From: Actinomycetota bacterium
GTDB taxonomy: Bacteria; Actinomycetota; Acidimicrobiia; Spongiisociales; UBA11373
NCBI GenBank assembly: GCA_003486285.1
Contig: DNGH01000125.1
Coordinates: 1 to 12,142, forward strand
Length of the DNA: 12,142 bases
Direction of reading: 5' to 3'
Shown here: piece after piece, positions 5,738-12,142 of the stretch
Layout: every line of letters starts with the position of its first letter
Position numbering within the stretch: the first letter of the stretch is position 1
Notes under the pieces: generated by a model
Databases searched by the model: none
Told to the model about the DNA's origin: nothing
What the model saw: the letters and a program-made list of their open reading frames with translations, nothing else
Program-made: the position numbers and the translations under genes

Positions 5738-5763
5738 CCCACCTCTTCATCTAGGAGGGCGGA

Positions 5764-6549
5764 ATGAAGACGGACTGTTTTGCTTGTGATGGGTTCCTCG
5801 AGGCCGACACCCTGGCCGCGCTGGAGGATCGCTTCCTGGCGCACGGCTCCGAGGTCCACCAGTGGGAGTACCCGGAGGAGGCGCTGCGCAACTACGTCCG
5901 CAACTATGCCGAGGCGGTCGCCCGCCTCAGCCAGGACACCGAGCGCCTCCCCGCCATCGGGGCCATCACCATCCACCCGGTGACCGAGGATCGCGTCGCC
6001 GACTGGCTCGACCTGTTCGATCATCGCGGCTTTGCCGGCAACCCGGGATGGGCGGCCTGTTACTGCCGCGAGCCCCACGACCCGCCCGGCGACGACGAGC
6101 CCGAGCGCCTCTGGACCGCCAACCGCAGCTACATGGTCGGTCGGCTGGCCAGCGGGCGGACCTACGGGTACCTGGCGTATGCCGACGGCGCCGCGGTCGG
6201 CTGGGTCAACGCCTCCCCCCGTGCGGAGTACGCCATCTTCAAACTGCCCGACCCCGACTCCCCCGACCCGTCCTCCGTGGTCGGGGTGTCGTGCTTCGTC
6301 ATCGCCCCGCCGTACCGCCGCCACGGCGTCGCCGCGGCGCTGCTCGACCGGGTGATCGCCGATGCCCCGTCGCGCGGTGCCGGGTTCGTCGAGGGCTACC
6401 CCCGCAACGAGCCAGAGCCCAACGATGGCGCCCACTTCCGCGGGCCACGTTCGATCTACGACGCCCGCGGTTTCACCCCGGTCGAGGTTCGCGAGCGCGA
6501 CACGGTGATGCGGCTGGCGGTGCAGTGCGGGCCGGGTCCGGCCCGCTAG
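5764..6549 (+). CDS. GNAT N-acetyltransferase with N-terminal C2H2-like metal motif
   Basis: This is a probable acetyl-CoA-dependent N-acyltransferase; the acceptor is unknown. Residues about 68-252 match a GNAT group I know from actinobacteria. That group has a WxxCYC-type stretch (here W96, C99, C101), a V-x-C-F-V strand before the acetyl-CoA loop (YRRHGVA, 184-190) and an EGYPR segment (210-214). The loop has the R-x-x-G-x-A form that binds the pyrophosphate of CoA. The N-terminus is an added module: Cys5, Cys8, His27 and His32 give C-x2-C-x18-H-x4-H, resembling a small zinc-binding finger. The ATG has a strong SD (AGGAGG, 5 bases away). It converges on aapP with only 26 bases between the stops and no visible terminator. 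The GNAT assignment is firm; metal binding by the N-terminus is inference. Confidence 0.85.
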   Translation: MKTDCFACDGFLEADTLAALEDRFLAHGSEVHQWEYPEEALRNYVRNYAEAVARLSQDTERLPAIGAITIHPVTEDRVADWLDLFDHRGFAGNPGWAACYCREPHDPPGDDEPERLWTANRSYMVGRLASGRTYGYLAYADGAAVGWVNASPRAEYAIFKLPDPDSPDPSSVVGVSCFVIAPPYRRHGVAAALLDRVIADAPSRGAGFVEGYPRNEPEPNDGAHFRGPRSIYDARGFTPVEVRERDTVMRLAVQCGPGPAR

Positions 6550-6575
6550 GTCGAACGGCATGGTCCGCGCTTCGT

Positions 6576-7376
6576 TCACAGGATCTGCGAGATGAACAGC
6601 CTGGTCCGCTCCTCTTTCGGGTTGCGGAAGAAGTGCTCGGGAGTCCCCACCTCCACGATCTCGCCGTCAGCCATGAACACCACCCGGTCGGCCACCTCTC
6701 GGGCGAAGCCCATCTCGTGGGTGATCACGAGCATGGTCATTCCCGAGCGGGCGAGTTCCTTCATGACGTCCAGGACTTCCTTGATCATCTCGGGATCGAG
6801 CGCCGACGTCGGCTCGTCGAAGAGCATCACCTTCGGATTCATGGCCAACGACCGGGCGATGGCCACCCGCTGCTGCTGGCCCCCGGACAGCTGCCCGGGA
6901 AACTTGTGAGCCTGCTCCGGGATCTTGACTCTGGTCAGGATCTCCATGGCGAGATCCTCCGCAGCCTTCTTCGGCATATTGCGGACGTGACGAGGACCCA
7001 GGGTGATGTTGTCGATCACCGTGAGATGAGGAAAGAGGTTGAACTGCTGGAACACCATGCCCGTCTCCGCCCTGACCTCCTGGATCCGCCTGATGTCGTC
7101 GGTCAACTCGGTGTTGTCGACGACGATTCGCCCGCGGTCGTGGGTCTCCAGCCGGTTGATGCATCGGATCAGAGTCGACTTCCCTGACCCCGAGGGTCCG
7201 ATCACGACGACGACCTCTTGGCGCGCAACCTTCATGTTGATCCCCTTGAGGGCCTGGAAATCCCCGAAGTACTTGTCGACTCCTTCGAGTTCGATGATCA
7301 ACTCGCCGGTCCCCCGCATCTCGGTGGCATCGAGGAAGACCTCGGCGGTCTGGTGGCTGTCAGGTCTCTTCTCCAT
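6576..7376 (-). CDS. aapP: General L-amino-acid ABC transporter, ATPase (AapP)
   Basis: This is the cytoplasmic ATP-hydrolysing subunit of a polar amino acid importer. The 266-residue product has Walker A GPSGSGKST (60-68), Q-loop VFQQFNLFPHLTV (108-120), signature LSGGQQQR (163-170), Walker B VMLFDE (183-188), D-loop SALD and the switch His220 in ITHEMGFA. It closely fits the AapP/GlnQ family. About 25 extra residues precede the first strand; a second in-frame Met20 exists, but the first ATG is favoured because it has a GGGGAG SD and overlaps the aapM stop by one base (TGATG), typical of translational coupling. In-frame codons upstream of 7376 overlap aapM in another frame and are not part of it. 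It is the last gene of aapJ-aapQ-aapM-aapP. Confidence 0.95.
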   Translation of the reverse strand: MEKRPDSHQTAEVFLDATEMRGTGELIIELEGVDKYFGDFQALKGINMKVARQEVVVVIGPSGSGKSTLIRCINRLETHDRGRIVVDNTELTDDIRRIQEVRAETGMVFQQFNLFPHLTVIDNITLGPRHVRNMPKKAAEDLAMEILTRVKIPEQAHKFPGQLSGGQQQRVAIARSLAMNPKVMLFDEPTSALDPEMIKEVLDVMKELARSGMTMLVITHEMGFAREVADRVVFMADGEIVEVGTPEHFFRNPKEERTRLFISQIL

Positions 7377-8809
7377 CACCGCTCCCCTATTCCGAGCTTG
7401 CGTTCCAGTCTCTGACTTTCCCGGGACATCGTGAACGAGAACGCCCAGAAGGCGAGCATCACGAACACCAGAGTCTCGGCGATCCCAAAGCCTCGGAACT
7501 CGGCCTGGGCGTGCACCAGGGCACGAACCTGAAGGATTTCCGCCATGCCGATGATGGATAACAGGCTGGTGTCCTTGAACAACGCGATGAACTGGCCGAC
7601 CATCGCCGGGATCACCGCCCGCAGAGCCTGCGGAAGCACGATCGATCGCGTCACGCGGAACGGAGACAGACCCACCGACTGGCCGGCCTCGATCTGACCC
7701 TTGGGAACCGACTGCAAGCCCCCACGAACGATCTCGGCGATGTAGGCCGCGGTGAAGAGGGTGAACGCGGCAATGGCCCGGGTGAGGGCGGAGAGAGGGG
7801 TGGTCGTGTTGAGGAAGAAGCCGATGAAGAACTGCGCCATCAGCAGGAGCGATATCAGCGGCACTCCGCGGATCAGCTCGATGTAGCTCGTTGCCATGAC
7901 GCGGAGCGCCGGAAGCGAGGAGCGCCGCGCCAGGGCGAGGAGCAGGCCGAGGGGAAAGGCGAGCACGATCGCGACCGTCGCCACGATGAGATTGAGGTGG
8001 AGGCCCTCCCAGTGGTCCCAACCGACCCCCTCGAGGTCCAACATGGAGTAGGCGACGTACCCGATCCCGAACACGCCCGCGACGACCCCGAGTTGCATCA
8101 GCCGTTCCCGCCGGGGATCGGTCCAGGCGATCCGACCGACCAGCCGGACCGCTCCCAGCGCCAGGGGTGTCGCCATCCAGATCCAGCCGCGTCCGTGGAA
8201 GCCGCTGACGATCTGGTAGCCGCCGACGGCGAGGACACCCACCGCCGCCCACATCAGGTCGGCATACTGTCCCGGCACCCTCTTCCCGATGACCTGCAAC
8301 AGGGCACCGACTCCGATGGCGACGAGAGCGAGAATGAGGGGTCCAAAGCTCTCCGTCAGCAGCAGTAGCAACAGCAGCAGGCCCAGTAGCCCCCAATAGC
8401 GCCTGACCTTTGTCAGCAGAGGGTCTTCCCGGTAGGCGACGCCCGTTTGCGATGCTCGGAAGCTGGCACCAGCGATGGCGACACCCCAGGCCAGGCCAAT
8501 GGTTCCCGACCAGATGACCACCTGGGCAACGATCCGCCATAGCTCCTCGCGGGGATAACGCCCCACCATGAAGAGGGTCAGATTCCGCCTCACCGGTGAC
8601 CAGCGGCCGTTGACGAAGAGGAACAGCCCGAACCGGTAGGCGGCGTAACCGAGCAACAGCACCAGCAGCACGGTGACGAGAGTGTTGTGCCAACTGTTGA
8701 AAAGGTGTCGTCGCACCCACTTCCCGGGAGGCAGCTTGTCGCGACGGCCCTCATCGATGACCAGGATCGGCTCCTCGAGGCCGGGTTCCATGAAGGGGCG
8801 ACCGGTCAT
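7376..8809 (-). CDS. aapM: General L-amino-acid ABC transporter, permease 2 (AapM)
   Basis: This is the second transmembrane subunit of the Aap importer. The C-terminal half (about 270-477) is a standard His/Glu/Gln-family permease. The EAA loop that docks the ATPase runs from AYIAEIVRGGLQSVPKGQIE through VLPQALRAVIPAMVGQF (about 355-407), and KDTSLLSIIG follows. The N-terminal half (1-270) is an extension with about seven hydrophobic segments (near 42-66, 93-115, 139-151, 155-174, 183-203, 208-226 and 238-257). It includes a run of eight leucines at 144-151. As I remember the family, Rhizobium AapM is near 380 residues, so this 477-residue form is long. I chose the ATG at 8809 (TGA-G-ATG with aapQ, SD GGTGGAG 7 bases away) over a start 13 codons upstream that overlaps aapQ more. 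Confidence 0.9.
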   Translation of the reverse strand: MTGRPFMEPGLEEPILVIDEGRRDKLPPGKWVRRHLFNSWHNTLVTVLLVLLLGYAAYRFGLFLFVNGRWSPVRRNLTLFMVGRYPREELWRIVAQVVIWSGTIGLAWGVAIAGASFRASQTGVAYREDPLLTKVRRYWGLLGLLLLLLLLTESFGPLILALVAIGVGALLQVIGKRVPGQYADLMWAAVGVLAVGGYQIVSGFHGRGWIWMATPLALGAVRLVGRIAWTDPRRERLMQLGVVAGVFGIGYVAYSMLDLEGVGWDHWEGLHLNLIVATVAIVLAFPLGLLLALARRSSLPALRVMATSYIELIRGVPLISLLLMAQFFIGFFLNTTTPLSALTRAIAAFTLFTAAYIAEIVRGGLQSVPKGQIEAGQSVGLSPFRVTRSIVLPQALRAVIPAMVGQFIALFKDTSLLSIIGMAEILQVRALVHAQAEFRGFGIAETLVFVMLAFWAFSFTMSRESQRLERKLGIGER

Positions 8810-8810
8810 C

Positions 8811-10028
8811 TCAGCGCTCCACCAACTGGATGCGGCGGTTGTAGGCATTGAGGACGAAAGAGATCGTCAGCGAGAAGGCCAGGTAGACGCCCATGAGGAC
8901 CACGATCGACTGCGGCGCGGGACGGCCATTACCGATCGAGGTCAGGGTCAGGCTGGTGATCTCCGCGTAGGCGACGGCCACGCCCAGCGAGGTGTTCTTC
9001 ATCAGATTGAGGTACTGGTTGATGATCGGTGGCACCGCGATCCGGAGTGACTGGGGAAGCACCACGAACCGATAGCGCTGGAACGAGGACAGGGCGATGG
9101 CGTTGGCCGCTTCGCTCTGGCCCTTGGGGACGGCCAGGATGCTGCCGCGGATGATCTCCGCGATGTGGCTCGCGGTGTACAGACCGAGGCCGATGGTCAC
9201 CGCGATGAACCCCCAGTTCAGCTGGAGACCACCGACGATCCGGCGACCGGATTCACCCAGTGCCGGCCATGACAACGAGTACGCATCGCCGGCAACGAGA
9301 TAGCCGGTGAACGCCAGGATCGCGAATGTGCCGAGAGCGAGGATCACCCTGTGGTGGGCCCGCCCGGTGCGGTCGAACACACCGGTGCGCCACCGCGCCA
9401 CCAGTCCCGCGGCGACGAAGCCGAACAGCACCCCGATCCAGAAGATGCCGGCGCCGTCCTCGGCGATGAGTGATGGGATTCCCCAAACCGTGTTCGACAG
9501 GATGAGCACGTTGTGGTCCGATCCGAAGAAGGAGTACTGATCGGCCTCGGTGATGATCGGGAAGGGCCCAAAGGTGAAGAGCGCGAAACCGAAGAAGATG
9601 ATGACCACCAGCGGCGGAATGTTGCGCAGGGTCTCGACAAAGAGCGTGGCGATCCGGGCAACCAGCCAATTCGATGACAGTCGCGACACCCCCACGACGA
9701 TCCCGGTGACGGTGGCGAGGATGATCCCGAAGCTGCCCGCCAGGAAGGTGTTCTTCACTCCGACGAGGACCATGGACCAGACCGAGCTGCGCGGGTTGAA
9801 TCCCTCGTCGTATGGGATCTGGAACTGGGTCGGCCGGCCGAGGAACCCGAAGTCGGTGTTGATGTTCAGCCGGTTCAGGTTGGTGACGAGGTTGCTGAAC
9901 AACCACCAGCCCAGCGTGATCACCCCGATGACGGCGACCACCTGAGCGATGGCGCGTCGCACCCGAATGTTGCGGTACCAGACGGTCGAGGTGCGCCGGC
10001 CCGCGGAACGGGCTCTGGTGTCGGTCAC
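8811..10028 (-). CDS. aapQ: General L-amino-acid ABC transporter, permease 1 (AapQ)
   Basis: This is the first transmembrane subunit of the Aap importer. The 405-residue product begins with a family-typical cytoplasmic start and first helix (about 26-45), then TNLNRLNINTDFGFLGRPTQF, which corresponds to the conserved loop of AapQ/BztB proteins. Further hydrophobic segments lie near 85-114, 138-155, 194-212, 226-247, 271-289 and 373-396. The EAA loop (HIAEIIRGSILAVPKGQSEA to LPQSLRIAVPPIINQYLNL, about 288-342) contacts AapP. The segment LRNIPPLVVIIFF (134-146) is a hallmark of the polar amino acid permease group. The start codon is GTG (10028) and I see no SD before it, odd for an internal operon gene; the 83-base gap from aapJ carries a strong hairpin. 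Its stop is one base from the aapM ATG. Confidence 0.93.
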   Translation of the reverse strand: MTDTRARSAGRRTSTVWYRNIRVRRAIAQVVAVIGVITLGWWLFSNLVTNLNRLNINTDFGFLGRPTQFQIPYDEGFNPRSSVWSMVLVGVKNTFLAGSFGIILATVTGIVVGVSRLSSNWLVARIATLFVETLRNIPPLVVIIFFGFALFTFGPFPIITEADQYSFFGSDHNVLILSNTVWGIPSLIAEDGAGIFWIGVLFGFVAAGLVARWRTGVFDRTGRAHHRVILALGTFAILAFTGYLVAGDAYSLSWPALGESGRRIVGGLQLNWGFIAVTIGLGLYTASHIAEIIRGSILAVPKGQSEAANAIALSSFQRYRFVVLPQSLRIAVPPIINQYLNLMKNTSLGVAVAYAEITSLTLTSIGNGRPAPQSIVVLMGVYLAFSLTISFVLNAYNRRIQLVER

Positions 10029-10111
10029 GTCGATGGGGGTGGAGTAGGCGGATGGGCGGCCAGCAGGTGTGCCGGCCGCCCATCCTCAAGGCCGTTCTTC
10101 AACCCCAACCC
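10029..10111 (-). other. aapJ-aapQ intercistronic spacer
   Basis: This 83-base gap between the aapJ stop and the aapQ GTG contains a 12-bp perfect hairpin and no SD or -10 that I can defend. It is the only sizeable gap in the operon. Confidence 0.7.
10050..10085 (-). promoter_or_regulatory. 12-bp hairpin between aapJ and aapQ
   Basis: The arms 10050-10061 (GGATGGGCGGCC on the plus strand) and 10074-10085 pair perfectly over 12 bases around a 12-base loop. No U-tract follows on the minus strand. In ABC importers a structure here often lets the binding protein be made in excess by protecting the upstream mRNA or stopping part of the transcription; which one applies is not shown by the sequence. 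Confidence 0.65.
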
Positions 10112-11143
10112 TTACCGGTAGGGCGGGACATACATCAGGCCCCCGTTGCTCCACAGGTCGTTCGGGGTGCCGGCGAGCGGCAATCCGATCGGAATGAGGT
10201 TCCTGTTGTAGATCTCCTCGTAGTTGCCGACCTGGCTGATGATCTGGACCACGAAGTCCGTGGGCAGACCGATGCCGGTCTCGAAGCCGTCAACGCCCAA
10301 GAAGTTCTTCACATTCGGATCGTCCGAGGTGTACCCGGCGACGTTGGAGCTGTCGATCCCGAACTCCCAGGCCTGCACGGTCGCCATGACTGACCACTCC
10401 ACGGCCTGTGCCCAGGCCGAGTCGCCGTCACGAACCAAGGGCCCGAGCGGCTCCTTCGAGATGACGTCCGGCAGGATGGTCTGCGCCGCCCCACCCTCGC
10501 CCTCGATCGTCGCCTTGAAGGCGGTCAGCTGCGACACGTCCGACGTCCATGCCTCACACTGTCCCTCTTCATAGGCGGGACGAAGCAGGTTGTTGTCGGC
10601 AAAGCCGACCGGGTTGAACGGGATACCGCGGGCGTTGAACACCGCGGTGAGATTCAGCTCGGTCGTGGTCGCCTGGAGCACGCAGATGTTCGCATCGGCG
10701 AGATCCTCGAGACTGGTGAAGCCGGTGGCCGTCGGGACCATGATCCCCTGACCGTCGTAGAAGGTGGTGAACAGGAAGGTGGCGCCCTCCTGGCCGTCGC
10801 GGGTAGCGGTCCATGTGGTGTTACGGATCAATACGTCGATCTCGCCCGACTGCAGCGCAGTGAACCGCTCACCTGCCGTCAGCCCCACGAACTCCACTGC
10901 GTCGGCATCACCAAGCACCCCTGCGGCCACCACCCGGCACAACTCGACGTCAAAACCGCTGAAGGCGCCGGTGTCATCGACGATCCCGAACCCCGGGAGC
11001 ACGTCGTTGACTCCACATCGGACCACGCCGCGTTCCACGACGTCCGCCAATAGGTCGCCGCCGCCGGACGCGTCGTCTCCACAAGCTGCAGCCACCAAGG
11101 TCAGACCGAGCACGAGCACCGCGAGTCGTTTCATGGACCTCAT
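10112..11143 (-). CDS. aapJ: General L-amino-acid ABC transporter, substrate-binding lipoprotein (AapJ)
   Basis: This protein captures L-amino acids outside the membrane and delivers them to AapQM. The 343-residue product starts with a lipoprotein signal (MKRLAVLVLGLTLVAAAC from residue 4; lipid-modified Cys21), as expected for an organism without a conventional periplasm, followed by a flexible GDDASGGG linker. The mature part carries SBP family 3 features specific to AapJ/BztA: RGVVRCGVN, ERFTALQSGEIDVLIRNTTW, YDGQGIMV, ICVLQATTTELNL, ISKEPLGPLVRDGDSAW, VGNYEEIYNRN and the C-terminal GGLMYVPPYR. Length matches Rhizobium AapJ (about 340). The ATG at 11143 has an excellent SD (AGGAGG, 7 bases away), so 44 extra upstream codons in the same frame are rejected. 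The SD is part of a hairpin described separately. Confidence 0.96.
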   Translation of the reverse strand: MRSMKRLAVLVLGLTLVAAACGDDASGGGDLLADVVERGVVRCGVNDVLPGFGIVDDTGAFSGFDVELCRVVAAGVLGDADAVEFVGLTAGERFTALQSGEIDVLIRNTTWTATRDGQEGATFLFTTFYDGQGIMVPTATGFTSLEDLADANICVLQATTTELNLTAVFNARGIPFNPVGFADNNLLRPAYEEGQCEAWTSDVSQLTAFKATIEGEGGAAQTILPDVISKEPLGPLVRDGDSAWAQAVEWSVMATVQAWEFGIDSSNVAGYTSDDPNVKNFLGVDGFETGIGLPTDFVVQIISQVGNYEEIYNRNLIPIGLPLAGTPNDLWSNGGLMYVPPYR

Positions 11144-11151
11144 TCGATTCC

Positions 11152-11181
11152 CTCCTCCGGGCCGAGTCGGCCCCGGAGGAG
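11152..11181 (-). promoter_or_regulatory. aapJ leader hairpin that covers the Shine-Dalgarno
   Basis: On the minus strand CTCCTCCGG (11181-11173) pairs with CCGGAGGAG (11160-11152), and an inner GCCG/CGGC closes a 3-base loop with one bulged G: 13 pairs in all. The 3' arm contains most of the AGGAGG SD of aapJ. The 5' arm is only present if transcription starts upstream of about 11181. Confidence 0.65.
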
Positions 11182-11187
11182 ACTCTA
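11182..11187 (-). promoter_or_regulatory. Candidate aapJ promoter (-10)
   Basis: TAGAGT on the minus strand fits TANNNT and is the only such hexamer in the 11144-11302 gap. It would start RNA near 11174-11175, after most of the anti-SD arm. No clear -35 is visible. Confidence 0.4.
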
Positions 11188-11302
11188 TCAATCGGGCTGG
11201 CGGCTCGCCCGAGAGGCCGACCCCTTCTGGGCACCCTGGAGTCACTGCCACGGAGTCTCGACCAGGTCGCAGCATGCGGCCGAAGACGGCGCCACGCTCA
11301 GC

Positions 11303-11863
11303 TCAGAGCTGAACCCGATAGTGGAGGTGAACCACGCCGCTTCCGAAGCGGTGCTCATCCCGCAGCTCGAGAGCCACACGGACTCCGCTGGGGAAGCACG
11401 GCTTGCCTCCTCCCACGACGATGGGCGAGACGAACAGATGACACTCGTCGACCAACCCCGCCTTGATCGCCTGGGCGGCGAGGTCGGGACCGCCCACCCC
11501 GATGTCGCGCTCTGCGCTCGCTTTCATCTCCCGGACCACGTCTGGGTCGAAGGCGCGCTCGATCCGAGTCCTGGCGCTAGACACCTCGTTCAGTGTCCTG
11601 GAGTACACGATCTTCTCGGCCGCCCGCCATATCTCGGCGAAGTCGGTGAGGTACCGCGGCTCGCTCGGGGAAGCCTTCACGGTCTCCCAATACACCATCA
11701 CCTTGTACATCCGGCGCCCGAAGAGGTAGGTGCCGACCGGACGCTCCAGGTCGTTGATGAAGGTGTGAACCTCCTCATCCGGTTCGGCCCAGTCGAAGTT
11801 GCCGTTCTCGTCCGCGACGTACCCATCCAGAGATGTAATGGCCGAATAGATCAGCCTTGCCAA
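11303..11863 (-). CDS. Dihydrofolate-reductase-like / RibD C-terminal domain protein
   Basis: This is a stand-alone member of the large RibD_C/DHFR-like oxidoreductase family; such proteins are thought to bind NADPH, but their substrates are mostly unknown. Family features in the 186 residues are ARLIYSAITSLDGYVADENG at the N-terminus, FGRRMYKVM near 53-61 and the late GVGGPDLAAQAIKAGLVDECHLFVSPIVVGGG stretch, described here in parts as GVGGPDLAAQAI, GLVDE and VSPIVVGGG. It is not a classical folate reductase in length or motifs. I chose the TTG at 11863 over a TTG nine codons upstream (11890). It gives the usual (M)ARLIYSAITSLDG start and is preceded by GGGAGG at 6 bases, whereas the upstream TTG has no SD. 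It reads toward aapJ with a 159-base gap; a functional link to transport is not evident. Confidence 0.88.
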   Translation of the reverse strand: MARLIYSAITSLDGYVADENGNFDWAEPDEEVHTFINDLERPVGTYLFGRRMYKVMVYWETVKASPSEPRYLTDFAEIWRAAEKIVYSRTLNEVSSARTRIERAFDPDVVREMKASAERDIGVGGPDLAAQAIKAGLVDECHLFVSPIVVGGGKPCFPSGVRVALELRDEHRFGSGVVHLHYRVQL

Positions 11864-11901
11864 TAGGAGCCTCCCATGCGAGATGTTCAATGAGAGCGGT
11901 C

Positions 11902-11907
11902 AGGCTA
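11902..11907 (-). promoter_or_regulatory. Candidate -10 for RibD-C/DHFR-like gene
   Basis: TAGCCT on the minus strand would start RNA near 11895 and leave a leader of about 32 bases that contains the GGGAGG SD. The hexamer is identical to the one before coaE. The -35 is not clear. Confidence 0.35.
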
Positions 11908-12006
11908 TCGGGAACGGGGCGTGCCAGGCGGCGTCGCGCCTCGCCGGCAGGTGCTTCTGCTTCACCACTCCTCTTCTACTGCCGCGGAGCCAATGCGTTC
12001 CCGCGC

Positions 12007-12142
12007 CTATCCGCGGAAACCGTTGGTGATCGGCAGGCGCCGGTCTCGGCCGAGCGCCTTGGTGGTGATCTTCACCCCGGGGGCGGCCTGACGGCGCTTG
12101 TACTCGTTGCGGTCGACCATGCGGGTCACCCGCTCCACGACG
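12007..12142 (-). CDS. nadE: NAD+ synthetase, glutamine-dependent (3' end only)
   Basis: NadE amidates nicotinic acid adenine dinucleotide to NAD+. Only the last 44 codons and the TAG stop (12007-12009) are in the window; the gene enters from the right edge. The visible tail reads RMVDRNEYKRRQAAPGVKIT followed by ALGRDRRLPITNGFRG. This is the highly characteristic C-terminus of the long, glutamine-hydrolysing NadE, with the conserved EYKRRQ-xxPG and GRDRR-x-PITN motifs. It ends 143 bases before the TTG of the DHFR-like gene. I see only weak GC-rich inverted repeats after the stop, no convincing terminator. Confidence 0.88.
   Translation of the reverse strand, partial: VVERVTRMVDRNEYKRRQAAPGVKITTKALGRDRRLPITNGFRG

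Larger units (their letters stand above)
5650..5763 (+). other. tRNA-Leu to GNAT spacer rich in 7-bp repeats
   Basis: This 114-base spacer holds no gene. More than half of it is made of three successive and different 7-base tandem repeats (5655-5678, 5690-5707, 5710-5728), followed by a candidate promoter and the SD of the GNAT gene. No terminator hairpin follows the tRNA. Confidence 0.85.
11144..11302 (-). other. Spacer between the RibD-C/DHFR-like gene and aapJ
   Basis: In this 159-base spacer I see the candidate aapJ -10, the SD-covering hairpin and, at its upstream end, a 15-base palindrome (TCAGCTC-A-GAGCTGA, 11298-11312) that overlaps the stop codon of the upstream gene. No gene and no heptamer array is present. 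Confidence 0.7.

Noticed and set aside
5731..6579. A 282-codon minus-strand frame opposite the GNAT gene
   Set aside because: The GNAT frame has an SD and family motifs; the antisense product is Gly/Val/Arg-rich with none.
5862..7187. A long plus-strand frame across GNAT and aapP
   Set aside because: It overlaps two well-supported genes in other frames and has no recognisable domain.
7377..8720. In-frame extension of aapP that would make a 714-residue protein
   Set aside because: The extra 448 residues lie on aapM in another frame and are low-complexity Arg/Gly/Pro; the ATG at 7376 has an SD and stop-start overlap.
11298..11312. 15-base palindrome TCAGCTC-A-GAGCTGA as terminator or operator
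   Set aside because: It is short, overlaps a stop codon, has no U-tract, and no regulator or second copy is visible; kept only as a note in the spacer entry.
11864..11890. Upstream TTG start (11890) for the DHFR-like protein
   Set aside because: It has no SD and adds residues not found at the usual start of this family; the TTG at 11863 has GGGAGG at good spacing.
11891..12006. Terminator after nadE
   Set aside because: Only short imperfect GC-rich inverted repeats (for example AGGCG/CGCCT) are present, without a U-tract; not enough to call.

Overview
This window comes from a GC-rich bacterium, most likely an actinomycete-type organism (Actinomycetota, possibly Acidimicrobiia; the class is a guess). 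Three things point there. The minus-strand order polA - rpsA - coaE - uvrB is the order seen in mycobacteria and relatives. The S1 protein closely resembles actinobacterial RpsA. Several starts lack a Shine-Dalgarno (SD) sequence and instead have a TANNNT hexamer placed for leaderless transcription. The tRNA-Leu does not encode its CCA end.

Left half (1-5529, minus strand): a housekeeping block. Reading 5'->3' on the minus strand it holds a 96-residue coiled-coil protein of unknown function, DNA polymerase I (polA), ribosomal protein S1 (rpsA), a divergent dephospho-CoA kinase (coaE) and the first 93 codons of uvrB, which runs off the left edge. Middle (5567-6549, plus strand): tRNA-Leu(CAA), a spacer packed with 7-bp tandem repeats, and a GNAT acetyltransferase with an N-terminal Cys2-His2-like metal-binding motif. 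Right half (6576-12142, minus strand): a complete general L-amino-acid ABC transporter operon, aapJ - aapQ - aapM - aapP (lipoprotein binding protein, two permeases, ATPase), converging on the GNAT gene. Upstream of it are a dihydrofolate-reductase-like/RibD-C protein and, at the right edge, the last 44 codons of a glutamine-dependent NAD+ synthetase (nadE).

The Aap genes form one uptake machine: AapJ captures amino acids outside the membrane, AapQ and AapM form the channel and AapP powers it. aapJ is separated from aapQ by a strong hairpin, and aapQ, aapM and aapP are tightly packed or overlapping. PolA and UvrB share DNA repair and gap filling, but the block as a whole looks like an inherited gene order rather than a pathway.

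I see no CRISPR array, transposon, phage gene, toxin-antitoxin pair or defence cluster, so I do not claim a new gene system. The most unusual signals are non-coding: (1) several different heptanucleotide tandem repeats confined to intergenic spacers, one family present in opposite orientations 4.6 kb apart; (2) TANNNT-N6-start architecture at three or four consecutive genes; (3) a hairpin that would bury the aapJ SD, but only in transcripts starting upstream of the predicted promoter. Protein-level oddities are a CoaE with several canonical residues replaced, an AapM with a long membrane-embedded N-terminal extension, and the metal-motif/GNAT fusion. No ORF-free stretch exceeds about 235 bases; the main spacers are described as features.
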